DNA of 64,000 bases, taken from NCBI GenBank assembly GCA_015680685.1, contig MNCI01002737.1:4078-68077 (forward strand). Reading direction: 5' to 3'. Positions within the stretch are counted from its first letter, which is position 1; the number at the start of each line of letters is the position of its first letter. Both the position numbers and the translations under genes were made by a program. The stretch is from Gnetum montanum (taxonomy: Eukaryota; Streptophyta; Gnetopsida; Gnetales; Gnetaceae). Shown one piece after another: positions 1 to 10,249 of this stretch. The notes beneath the pieces were generated by a model. The model did no database searches, was not told where the DNA came from, and was given only the letters and a program-made list of their open reading frames with translations.

Positions 1-177
1 AGCAACCTCTTGACGACCGCCGCAGGCCCAAGCCCGAACAACAGATCCACTCGAAGCAAAGAAGCAGAACAGGAAACGCGGAGGCGTCTTGCCCAGTTAG
101 CAGGTCCTGTCGTTCAAAAGATCGATAGACTTCAGAGCTTGACCATTTCCGCGCCTAAGCTTTGGCCTACGAGGTAG
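1..177 (+). CDS. Partial open frame at the window edge, unrecognised
   Basis: A frame is open from base 1 to a TAG at 175-177 (58 codons). It is rich in charged residues in its middle part (a run like EAEQETRRRLAQ) and ends in ISAPKLWPTR. The start lies outside the window. Base composition here, and through about position 650, is more GC-rich than in the transposon sequence that follows. It could be the last exon of an ordinary gene or the end of another mobile-element polyprotein. I do not recognise the family. Confidence 0.25.
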   Translation, partial: SNLLTTAAGPSPNNRSTRSKEAEQETRRRLAQLAGPVVQKIDRLQSLTISAPKLWPTR

Positions 178-535
178 ATCGGATTTCTGTTCAGACAGTT
201 TTCTTGTTGTTTTGTACTCAGCTTCTATTCAGTCGTTGGGGAGTCGTCTCCCATTGTAACGTAATACACACGCAAACATTTACCAGATCCAGCATTGAGA
301 CATAGATCTTTGATCTTTGCAACCTGCCACTCCGTTTTCTCTCCCGAATCAGCATCTTCCCGGTCTTCTTTGTTCTTTGCTTTTAACGTTATCTTCGCAG
401 CGATCTGTTTACATCGTTATCTCGCTCCGTTTTACGGTCTCTCGCATCAAAATCACGACACATGCACGAAAGTTCGTAATCGAATCGTCATCGCTTTTAC
501 TGACCCGTAAGTCCCTGTCTGATCGACAAGACCGT
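178..535. other. Stretch without a recognisable gene
   Basis: This is GC-moderate sequence downstream of the edge frame. Short overlapping frames exist on the plus strand (295-510, 317-568) but they have no family resemblance and overlap each other. It may be a 3' untranslated region of whatever ends at 177. It does not resemble the LTRs found elsewhere in the window. Confidence 0.3.
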
Positions 536-2974
536 TCAGGGCACCGCGGATTCGTTTTTCCAGCTTAGCCCTCGCACGGATCCGTGGTTAAAGCTGTGTA
601 CACGGAACTTCGGTCGGTATTTCCAGCTGCCGACGTTTTCCGTCGTTACATAGGGCATTACTAGGAATGACTCCTTAACATTGACAAACGAGGCAATGAA
701 TTGTTTACGTTCGACATCGAATTCCCTGACTACATTTTGAAACTCCTGGTAGTCATACATTCTTTTAGCCATGTTCTCAAAAGCAGATCTCTGATTAGTG
801 CATTTGCCCTTGAGAACCTTGAGTTTAGTGTTTTCCATCACAAGCTTTTGCTTGGTGTCCTTATGGTGCTTGAACTCAGCCTCGTACAACAAGTACAAGC
901 TGGCCACTTGCTTCTCTAGTTCTAATTGCAGTTGTCCAACAATCAACATAGTCAAATTCATGTATTGAAGATTGGTAAGCCCCATGTATTCCATCATTTC
1001 CTCTATCTGCAACTCCTTTACGTGAATTTCTACTTTATTGTACTGATCAATCCCATCAATGATGGACTACCGTAATTCATGTCTTTGTTAGAGTTGCTGG
1101 AGGGTCTTGTTCACCTTTGCCTTTGCCACTTATATATGTTTCTCATTTACTTCTTTTTTTAGGTCAACTTGGTCTTTGTAGTGATCCTTAACTTTCTCAA
1201 ATTTGAGAGCCTTTGATTTCCAGGTGGCTACCTCTAGTGCAATCTTTTGGTGAAGGGCACGAACCTCCTGCATGGAGAGGTTTCTATTCTCAGCTATCAA
1301 TATCCTAAGCTCTATGTTCGCCTTGGCTAGTTGCTCCTGCTATTGATGGATAAAGTCAATCAACTATTGTTTATGTGCATCAACATTTCACAGGCGATGG
1401 TTCTCTACCATCAGCTACACATTCTTCTGGTGGGTTAGATCCAAGAGCTTATAAATTTTCTGATAAGTGGCCTCTTCCAAGGATCGGTAGAACACCACCA
1501 TCTCCATCACACGCTCAACTAGTTTTAGCCTAGTGTCAAGTTGTTCGAAAGCTTCATCTTGTGTCAATGTTGCGTTGAGAAATGTAGGGTTGGCCATTTG
1601 GGCTCTTAATTTAGCAACTTCAGCAGCCAAATGTTTGTTTAGCTCTTTGGTTGTTTCAAGTTACCATTCCAAAATAATGTTTCTACCCCTTGCCTCTAGC
1701 AGCTCTGACTGGGTTGTAGTGATAGTATCTAGAAGATCAAAGACATCTGAAAGTAGTTGCCCTATTCCAACTAGTCAATCTAGTAGTTCTTCATGCTATG
1801 CTACAGTTATTCTACTGCTTATGATCCCTATGGACATCTACACATATTTAAGTGTAGTGACATCTAGTACAGATGTTGCAGGTGCAATGAGTGTTTTGGT
1901 AATTTTGTCAGCAACCACCTCTATTGTTGTATCCTACCCTTGGTGCTACATCACCAGTTATGTTACCTCCTTGCCTTCCTTGAAGTGCATCAAGAAGGTC
2001 ATGACATTTCTAGAAATCTCTAGTTTTCTAACCGAGATCGTTGGCGTCAAGTTGGAAGGGAAAAACAAACGTCAAAAGATTGCCAAAGAGACACAGCCGA
2101 CCTTGCCTTCGTGTGAGGGCAAGCTGGAAAAGCAAATGAAGGCAGAGTGCCTTGGATGGTCTACATGCAAACCAACCAAGGACTTCCTTGAGCATAAGCT
2201 ACAGCTTGCGTTGGGGTTATCGTAACTAGTAACATACAAAATGTAAACAAAACGTAACTGCGACGACGTATACGGAAGCGTGAAATAGATAAAATAGAGC
2301 AAAAAATGTAATGGAAGGCAATAGTGAAATGTATTGTATTGCTTAAAAGATGTGCACCGATCAAAGCGTGGTTGTGTGTATTGATGGCAAGTCAAGCACT
2401 AAGCCCCAGGGTGATGCGTTCACAGATGCTTGGATGCTAGGAGTCACGTGCGTCTGAGCATCCAAAGTTTGCTGGTCAATGCTCCCAAATCCATCAACCT
2501 TCAAAATTAACAATCCCATTTATGTGAATGGATGGGACATTTATAAGGTTTGGCTAGGCTCTGGTATGAAACTCATAGATGAATCCATGGCTGAGAAACG
2601 AGAGGAAAATGGATCATGTGACAAGTGTTTGATGGACAGCTGCATATGAACTGGACATGCATAGGAAGGCTATGTTCTTGACCGAATGCATTGTATCTTA
2701 CATCGTGTATTGGCTTATGCCCATAGAAGCACATACAATTTGTAGCGTAAGAGCTTGACAAGATGGAAAATGGTAAAAATTTACAATGAAAATGATAGTG
2801 TACAACAAGAGAATTTGACTCCGGCTCGCTTGATCCATGGATTGACTGTTGTAGGATGTTGATTTGAGTGGTTTTGTGGCTATTTGAGGCATTTCTATTT
2901 CACAAAAGCTTCCAACATGAGTTTATTTTGTCTTAGCATGTCCTCAGCGTGTGTTTGGCGTGCTTTTGACCAGG

Positions 2975-3548
2975 TGTGAGCAGTACTCATGTTGTACTCA
3001 TGCTGCCAGCGTGACCTGATGAAAATGACATATTTCACACCAATTTTTGATCCTTGAAGCCTATTCTTTGAGTGCAAAAATTGCCTGCCTATGATTGACC
3101 CTGAGAGTGAACTACATGTTGAAAATTGAGTTTGGGTGTGTCTTGATTTGAGCCATTTTTGGTAGCTCACGTTGGACTCACGCTGTCAGCGTGAGCTCAG
3201 TGTGAGCTCAGCGTGAGTGACAAAATTTTGTGATTTTGGACCTAAAGTCTGGAATTTTGGAGGCTAGGACTTGAAGTAGTCATCAATGGACCTTGAGGAT
3301 GACTTGTAGCTTCAAAGTTAGACTATTTTGATCTCGATTTTAAGGCTCTTGGAGTTACTCACACTGTACTCACACTACCAGCGTGACCTTAGCGTGACCT
3401 AGGAAAATTTATACAATCTAGCCTGAAATCTGAACTCTCGAATGCTGAAACTCGAAGTGGGCAATAGTGGCCCTTAAGGATGGCTTACACCCTCAGATAT
3501 AACCATCTTTGACTTGATCTTGAAGTCGTTGGAGTTACTCACACTGAG
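2975..3548. repeat. About 185-bp degenerate tandem sub-repeats with CACGCTG/CAGCGTG palindromes
   Basis: A motif of the form CTCACGCTG...CCAGCGTGACC recurs near 2990, 3175, 3365 and 3541, each followed by similar text (GGAATTTTGGAGGCT / GAACTCTCGAATGCTGAAACT). The same array is in the second copy of the insertion (34985-35800). Confidence 0.6.
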
Positions 3549-3812
3549 GGTAAGCTAGCTTAACAAGTCGAGCGTGGGCAAGCTAGCTTAACAAGCCGAG
3601 CGTGGGCAAGCTAGCTTGACAAGCTGCTAGCTTAACAAGCTGAGTGTGTGGGCAAGCTAGCTTGACAAGCTGAGCATGGGCAAGCTAGCTTGACAAGCTG
3701 AGCGTGGGCAAGCTAGCTTGACAAGTTGCTAGCTTGATAAACTGAGTGTGAGTAAGTTGGCTTGACAAGCTAAGCATGGGCAAGCTAGCTTAACAAGCCG
3801 AGTGTGAGTTCC
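3549..3812. repeat. 28-bp minisatellite, about 8 units
   Basis: The unit reads about AAGCTAGCTTGACAAGCTGA followed by GCGTGGGC. Two of the units carry an extra partial repeat (CTAGCTT...). The orthologous position in the other copy (about 35808-35865) has only one or two units, so the array expanded in this copy. Confidence 0.7.
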
Positions 3813-5128
3813 ATGCCTTAGTCAAATTTTTGCCTCCAAAAAGCTAAAAAGGCTTTGGGTTGTTCTCGTTTCATAGTATTAGGCTGAAATTAGTGGTGTT
3901 TCATCTAGGAGTGGCTGATGTTCTGCAAGAGATACCATTACCTATCTGGTGCTAGGATTTAACCTCGTAGACAATTGCATTCGTTAGGCCGAGAAAATGG
4001 ATCCACCTCCTTCCATCAGGTTGACTGTTTAGGGCATCTCATTTAGGTGACTCATTGTTGGCTAATACATAGGTGGGTCTCCATCACTTGTGCTTGGTTG
4101 TTGCTTTTGCTCACTCAAGAGCCATTCTTGGTACTTGTGCAATCGTTGGGATGTTGTAGCAATGTCCAGCACAATTATTTGAGTGGCAGGTGGAGGTGGT
4201 GGCTATTGCTCCTCTTCTTGAATAGTTGTTACAAGCATCTTATCCTTCATCATCTTTGCCCAATTAGCGATCATAGTGCACCTAACAACATCATTTATAT
4301 AGCAAACTATCCCTCCCTTTCAACAATGTTTTCTGATGAGGCATGGGAAGGCATGGGAAGAGGAGTACCTTTCTTCAATGTTCATTTTCCTTAAACTACT
4401 TTTCTATCTCCAGATAGATTAGCTATGGAAGGTTGATAGGAATCTCCCACTTAGAGTAGGGCATGCACATGCAGAAAAGGCAACGATCTTGTTGGGCCTC
4501 ACCATGGGGTTTAGGTGAAAGGTTGAAATCTTGTAGTGAATTCTTTTTGCTAGTGTAAGTATGGAATAATCCTTATGGTTGACACCATAGCACCACTACA
4601 TCAATTCCTTTTTTATGTTGGGGTCCACCTGCATTGGAATCTTGGGGAGATTCACCCCAGTTTTTGGCAACCCAAGTAACTTAGCAATGGCCTACACCAA
4701 GTAGGACATTGAAATGTCCTTGATTTTGATCATTGAACCAGCCTACCTATTGTTCCAAAATAAGAACATCTCTCCCATATACCACTTCCCACTGAAAGTG
4801 ATAATTTGCCACATGGGAGAGGTATTCAATTGGTCTTGTACCTCTTTAGGTGCTTGCTCCAAGAAAGAGCCAAAGTCTAACTCTTGGAGCACTAGTTTTT
4901 TGGAGCTCCATTGATTTGATTTGATTTAGGCAAGCTTCTGTCAAGGTCACCTCAAGGTTTGCTTGCTAAGCTAGTGCCTCATCCTAGTGGGAATTTTCTA
5001 TTGCTACTATTGGTTCTAGAATCTGACGAATAGATTCCACTTTGATCTCTTCCCTAAGAGGACCCATGGCATGGGTTGCAATTGGTTCTTCCTAGGCTTG
5101 TTCTTGGCCCCTTCTCATTCTTAGCCAT

Positions 5129-6640
5129 TTCTCCCTTGGTTGAGATAGTCCTCCTTTCTATGTGTGTTTTCCTTTTAGTGCCATCTATGGTTACAACACA
5201 TTCACAGATTAGTAGGTATAATGTGTAACTTTGAATATTTGAATTCCTTATCTTGTTAGTTAGTTATACTTTGGCTATAGTTGGACCATGGTAGATTAAT
5301 TATTTTATTCTTATTTTATTAATTAATTTTTATTATAAGTGTCATTAGAGCTCATTGGAAGGGTTTAACTTTTGTAATTTGGTGTTTAAACGTTGATTTC
5401 TTAGTTAAACCTTTGTGGGAGTTAGAAAAATGGTTACATGCAGCATGTAATGGTTAATGGAAGTTCGTGAGCCCTATAGGCGATTAATGGTTAATGGAAG
5501 TTAAGGACTAAAACTTAAAAGATTCTACCAAGGAATTCAAGTATGTTAGACAAAGACATCGAATCAAGAACTTGGGCACTAGCAATGAGGTGAGTTACAG
5601 GTAGCATGGATGAATGATGGAGAAGGTGGAATGGAATTCCGAATTGAGGTCATAAGAAGTCCCTTGTGGATTTGTGTTTAAATGGCCTGAGAAGATCCAT
5701 CCTTACTCTAGAACAAAACCAACCACTTTCAATGACTTCACATTGCCACTTTAAGACCAACCCATCCCCTCGAGATACAAAAGTGCTCCCACAAAACAAC
5801 CACCATTCCATAAATAGAAGAAAAAGGAAGTAGGAAGTGAGAGAGGGCCTTAGTTAGAGGGGACTTTTAGGCATGGGTAAGATGTATTTCTAGTCCCATA
5901 ACCAATGCTCATAGCTCATTTATTTATCTAAAGGGTGTGCTTTGAATTTTCATCATTTTTTAATATTTTGTTTTTTTTTTCTTTTTGGATGGGAACCACA
6001 ACATGCAAAGACTTATTTAACTTCCTGTTATTGGTCAACATGGAATGATAAGAAGTTCATGAAAACACTCATGCACCTAAGTAGAAGAGTACAAAGAGTA
6101 TCATGTCCTCTTGAAGTCACACCATATGCAAACCTTTGAATCTTTCCCAATTCTAGAAACTACCAAGGTCATAAATTTATTAGAATTTTATTTAATGAAA
6201 GGGACCTCATACTTCCAAAATAAGAAAAACCATAGAGTTTCTGGATGGGTGGGTGTTGTGGACTCACTGCTTGTTCCATAAAAAAGAAACCATGTTTTAG
6301 CCATCGGTACAAAAATTCAAATGTAGAAACCAGACATTAGTAAACAAAACATTAAGCACAAACTACCATTAGTAAAAGTTATAGTACCACTATGTCTAGC
6401 TGGCACAAAGTACATTTACTAACAAAAATTAGAAAATCATACTAAAATAAAGTAAATATATAAGAAAGTGTAAAATATTCAAGAAAACTTTAAATGCACT
6501 AATGATGGTGTAAAACAAAAAGTGGTATAAAATAGGAAAAAGTTTTAAAAAATCAAAAGTTGTAAAATAAAAAATTTGTAAAAACAAAAATGTGTAAAAT
6601 AAAAAATGGAAAAACTAAGGAGCCATGTATATGATTAGCA
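5129..6640 (-). other. 3' non-coding region of element E1
   Basis: This holds no gene. The part 5940-6640 matches the post-gag region of E4 (about 47.5-48.05 kb): A-rich tracts of the type AAAATGTGTAAAATAAA on the plus strand, and a conserved GGATGGGTGGGTG...GGACTCACTG block at 6243-6273. The same order (T-rich tract, then this block, then aORF) is seen in E3. 5200-5900 has no match I can see; it includes AT-rich sequence and an inverted TTACATGCAGCATGTAA at 5434-5450. Confidence 0.45.
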
Positions 6641-6699
6641 TGGATGGCCATCTCCCCCATGACTAAGTTGGAAGAAGGAGATCCAAAAAACTAAGCATG

Positions 6700-7600
6700 G
6701 TTGTCCATTCGTTGAAGTATTTATTGCACTGGCTTGCTTGGGCTCGTGGAAAGGCTTTATTTGTTGGATGTTGACCAACTACTTTTTGTTTGGACTTTTA
6801 GGTTTGTATATGATCATGGCCCCAGAAGGAAATGTTTCATCAATTATATAAGACCCTTCCCACAACTTTTGGAATTTGGTTTTTTGCGGTATGGCAAACT
6901 TGGGTCAAGTGCAAGTCATAGGCTATTGAGAGTGTACAAAGCTCAGATTGAATTGGGAGTGTTGGAAGTTTTCCATACACCAACTCATAGGGAGAGTAGC
7001 TAATAGGGATTTTTCATATTGAGTGGTAGGTACAAAGGGCATCGTTGAGGTTTTTGCTCCAATCTCTCTTATATTTGCTAATAGTTCTTGTTAGAATCTT
7101 TGTAATCTCCCTATTAGTCACCTTTGCTTGACCATTTTCTTGAGGGTGATAGAGTGTTGTTAATTTATGTTTAACCCCAAAGCGTTGCATGAGTGTTTGA
7201 AAAGTAGCACTTGTAAAATGGGTTTTGTTGTCAAACATCAATGCATGTGGCATTCCAAACCTATTCACAACATTTTGTTATACAAATCAAGTAGTAGTGG
7301 ATGATGTATAGTTAGTGATGGTTATTGCTTTTGCCTATTTTATGCAGTAATCAATGGCAACAATTATATATGCCTTCCCATTGGACATGGGTGTGATGGG
7401 ACCCATGAAATTTATGCTCCATATGTTAAAGGGTTTTAGTGGTTAAATCCACTATTAATGATCCTCCATTCGTGCAATCATCCCACCTTCTTATTCACAG
7501 GATTGGACAAATTGATGGGCATCCCTAAAGATTATGTGCCAACAATATATTGCCATTAGGATTTTGTATGGCCATGCATCTCCCAGCATAGTGGCCTCCA
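6700..7600 (-). pseudogene. E1 integrase remnant
   Basis: The longest open piece (7268-7014) carries the second Asp of the DDE core in a MFDNKTHFTS context and the Glu in HPQENGQAKVTNRE. An Asp in an AIDYC context sits upstream near 7335-7350, so all three catalytic acids are still readable. The zinc-binding region lies near 7450-7560 and is frameshifted. The family integrates the DNA copy into the host genome. Stops and frame changes rule out function. Confidence 0.75.
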
Positions 7601-7904
7601 CAAGGATCTTCATGAGCATCCTAGAGAATCCATAATTAATATGCATTAGGTACACACTAATGAACTAGGCCATCAGCACACACCTTGTAAAGGTGTTCGT
7701 TGATATCCATGAAGTGCTTAGCCTGATGAAGAAATTGTCAATTCTTCCTATAGTCTAGATCTTGTGGCATCTCTTAAGTGAGAAAATAAGTGAGGATGTC
7801 ATCATACCATTTTGGTTCTTGCAAGCATTTGTTCATTTATCATAGCAACAGTGAGGAGCTCATGAGGAAATTGGACAAAGAGAATACTCTTCTCTTTATT
7901 ATCC

Positions 7905-8240
7905 CATCACAACCAAGACAAGTGATCGACGACCACATTCTCAGTACCCTTTTGATCTACCATTGTAAGATCAAATTTCTGCAAGATCACTAGCCACCGT
8001 ATGACATGGGGGCTCATTGTTGGCTTATTCATAAGGAAGTGGATGACTCTATGATTAGTGTGCACAAACACTTTATATTCAAGCACATAGTGCCTAAAAT
8101 TTTCCAAAACATACAAAACCACCATAAGTTCTTCTCCATGGTGGTGTAATTCAGTTGTGCATCCACAATGCTTTGACTTGTGTAGTGGGTGTAATATGGA
8201 CATTTATTATTATCCAACTATGTAAAAATGGTTCCTAAGG
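7905..8240 (-). pseudogene. E1 RNase H remnant
   Basis: The open piece (8203-7907) has the plant Ty3 RNase H text: EELMVVLYVLENFRHYVLEY followed by VHTNHRVIHFLMNK and RWLVILQKFDLTM, ending in VVDHLSWL, the usual end of the domain (ADxLSR-like). It is adjacent to and downstream of RT and upstream of integrase, as expected. Confidence 0.75.
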
Positions 8241-9130
8241 CATAGTTAAATGGATTTGTCATGATATGGAATGTTTTGGACCAAGTAGGTGCTTGTAGAA
8301 TTAGAGTCTCTATGAGCTTCTACTTGAGGCTTTAGAATGCATTTTCACATTCCTTGGTTCAAATGAAGGAGCATCTTACCTTGTTAGCTCGACCATTGGT
8401 TTTGCAATCTTAGAGAAATTCTCTACAAATTTTTGGTAGTAACCAATGTATCCAAGGAATGACCAAACATCTTTGATAGTTTCTAGTTGGTGAGTGATTC
8501 TTTGGATGATCCTTATCTTTTCGAGGTCTACCTCAATCCTTTCCTATGAAATTCTATGTCCCAATATAATGCCTTATTGGACCATGAGATGGCTCTTTTG
8601 CTAATTGAGCCATTGATTTGTTTCCACACATATTTTTAGTACCTACTCAAGGTGGTCCAAGGCTTGCTCAAATGTAGTGCCATAAGTGGAGAAGTCATCC
8701 ATGAAGACTTCTACTCCATTACTTATTTGCTACTGAAAGATGCTTAAGACCATGCATTGGAAAGTGGCATGAGCATTGCACAGACCAAAAGGCATCTTAC
8801 GATATGCAAAGGTCCTCTAGGGATTTGTGAATTTTGTTTTGGCTTGATGTTATGGTGCAATTTGTATTTGGTTATAGCCACTATAACCATCTATACAATT
8901 GTAATAGCAATGCCCAGATATGGTGTTCAACACCTGATTAATGAATGGCAATGAAAAATGATCTTTGAGTGTTGCCATGTTTAATAGCCTAAATTCGATA
9001 CAAACCCACCATTTGCCACCTCTCTTTGGTATTATCATGAGTGGACTGACCCACTGACTATCCACAATGGGATAGATGAACCTTACCTTAAGGAGTTGCT
9101 CAATATCCTCTTTGATGATTTGCTTAAATT
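8241..9130 (-). pseudogene. E1 reverse transcriptase remnant
   Basis: Open piece 9065-8850 reads SQWVSPLMIIPK, then WWVCIEFRLLN and DGYSGYNQIQIAP, typical of plant Ty3 RT. The catalytic FMDDFS box is intact on the minus strand at about 8690-8706. Frame breaks occur between these blocks. It once copied element RNA to DNA. Confidence 0.8.
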
Positions 9131-9706
9131 TTGGTTTTAATCGCAGTTGTGGTTACCTCCTTGACTTCATAGGTGGAACAATGTAAATGCAATGCTAGCA
9201 TATCCATGAATCAATTCTAGTGAGTTTAGGATATGACCAAGCAAAGGTTGTTGGCCATCTGTTGACCACTTTCAATAGTTTTGCTTCTTCTTAGGAGCAA
9301 ATTTAGCATTAAGTATGATCGACTTGCCATTTTTCAAGAATACATATTATAGGTCAGTGGGTAGAGTTTACAACTCTATGGGCTCTTGTTTGAAATTCTC
9401 AGGGATCTCCAACTCTCCCCAATTAGTATCATCATTTTCATTATCAAAGATTTGGTGATGAACTTTCTCTAATTCATCCATGCCTATGACATAGGCACAT
9501 GTCAGGCTCTTAGTAGGTTCCATGCACATTGTGTTACTATTAGAATTAATGGTCAGCCACTAGGTACCCTCTTATTTTGTGGCTATTGTGTACAAACAGT
9601 TTTAAATATTTGTCTCATGTGCACAGTGCCTACACACAAAAATAGATACTCATTTCACTAACTAGAGTTTTTGCATGCAATTGCACCCTGTATCTTTCCA
9701 TGAAGC

Positions 9707-10129
9707 TCATTTCTTCTCAATCTTTCCAAATTCATTTTCCTTCAATATCTCCAAGGAAAGATATCTGATGCCCATTCTTGCATCAACAGTGCTCTTCCAT
9801 GCCCTTCCCATAATGATTAGGAAGTCCCTCTTATAGTTCTCAACCTTGATTACTAGGAAATCAATAGGATAAGACCATGCATAGATAGTGGTCATAATGT
9901 CTTGGACCAATCCCAATGGAACAATAATGGTCTGCTCTATTAATTCCAATCTGATATTTCTTTTCTTAAGAGATGGCAGGTTCCAGGCAATATACATCTC
10001 ATGAGAAATCAGGTTCACACTAGAACTTGAATTAAGAAGAGCTTTACATGGTTCATTCCCAGCAATTTGAAAATAAATAAGGGGACTTCCAAGATCAACC
10101 AATTTCCTAGGAAGGTTGCCAGGATCCAA
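9707..10129 (-). pseudogene. E1 aspartic protease remnant
   Basis: An open frame of 140 codons covers the retroviral-type protease region: ALLNSSSSVNLISHEMY replaces the active-site D-S/T-G (here N-S-S), then VPLGLVQDIMTTIYAWSYPIDFLVI and IIMGRAWKSTVDA. The same region in E+ (31640-32000) retains D-S-G. Loss of the catalytic Asp alone would inactivate it. Confidence 0.75.
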
Positions 10130-10249
10130 TCAAATATGACATGAGTGAGCATAATAGTATGGATTTTGGATTGCATTTGGTTTAAAGGAGACCCAATGGA
10201 ATGATTTACAAAGGATGAGGTAGGAGTAGGGTGACCAGCCGCTTAAGTC

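Larger units (their letters stand above)
2024..3903 (-). mobile_element. Solo-LTR-like 1.9-kb insertion, copy A
   Basis: The unit is bounded by a perfect 5-bp direct repeat TCTAG (2019-2023 and 3904-3908). A second copy at 34038-35959 has the same ends and its own duplication. Read on the minus strand it begins TGAAACACCACTAATTTC and ends GGTTAGAAAA, with a TATA-like TTATAAATG near 2545, so minus is the likely transcription direction. It has no coding capacity. Its upstream half consists of about 185-bp sub-repeats and a minisatellite. The 5-bp duplication and 5' TG favour a solo LTR, but the 3' end lacks the usual CA, so another class is possible. It interrupts aORF copy A. Confidence 0.65.
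536..5128 (-). pseudogene. aORF copy A: decayed coiled-coil protein of a Ty3/gypsy element, split by a 1.9-kb insertion
   Basis: Read on the minus strand, a possible ATG at 5128 leads into a long coding relic. The first part (5128-3909) contains a conserved-looking block (SGKWYMGEMFLFWNN, then MSYLV.AIAKLLGLPK) and a later FPCLIRKHC segment. The second part (2018-536) is a long, low-complexity, Lys/Glu/Leu-rich coiled coil; the stretch at 1012-536 (IEEMMEYMGLTNLQ..., LELEKQVASLY...) is still open for 158 codons. Stops and frameshifts break it in several places, and it is interrupted by the element at 2024-3903. Two other copies occur in the window (25690-28084 with 36810-37250, and 40920-41470). 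The FP(S/C)LI..LC motif recalls the 'putative plant transposon protein' family, but that match is from memory and weak. Position downstream of integrase in E1 suggests an envelope-position extra ORF. Confidence 0.55.

Noticed and set aside
1533-2225. Plus-strand frame of 230 codons
   Set aside because: It lies opposite the minus-strand aORF and runs across the boundary of the 1.9-kb insertion at 2024; it has no family resemblance and is an antisense shadow.
3549-3812. Regular short repeats that could suggest a CRISPR array
   Set aside because: Units are contiguous without unique spacers, and this is plant DNA inside a transposon; it is a minisatellite.
5434-5450. Palindrome TTACATGCAGCATGTAA as a regulatory site
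   Set aside because: Single occurrence in non-coding transposon-flank sequence without supporting context.
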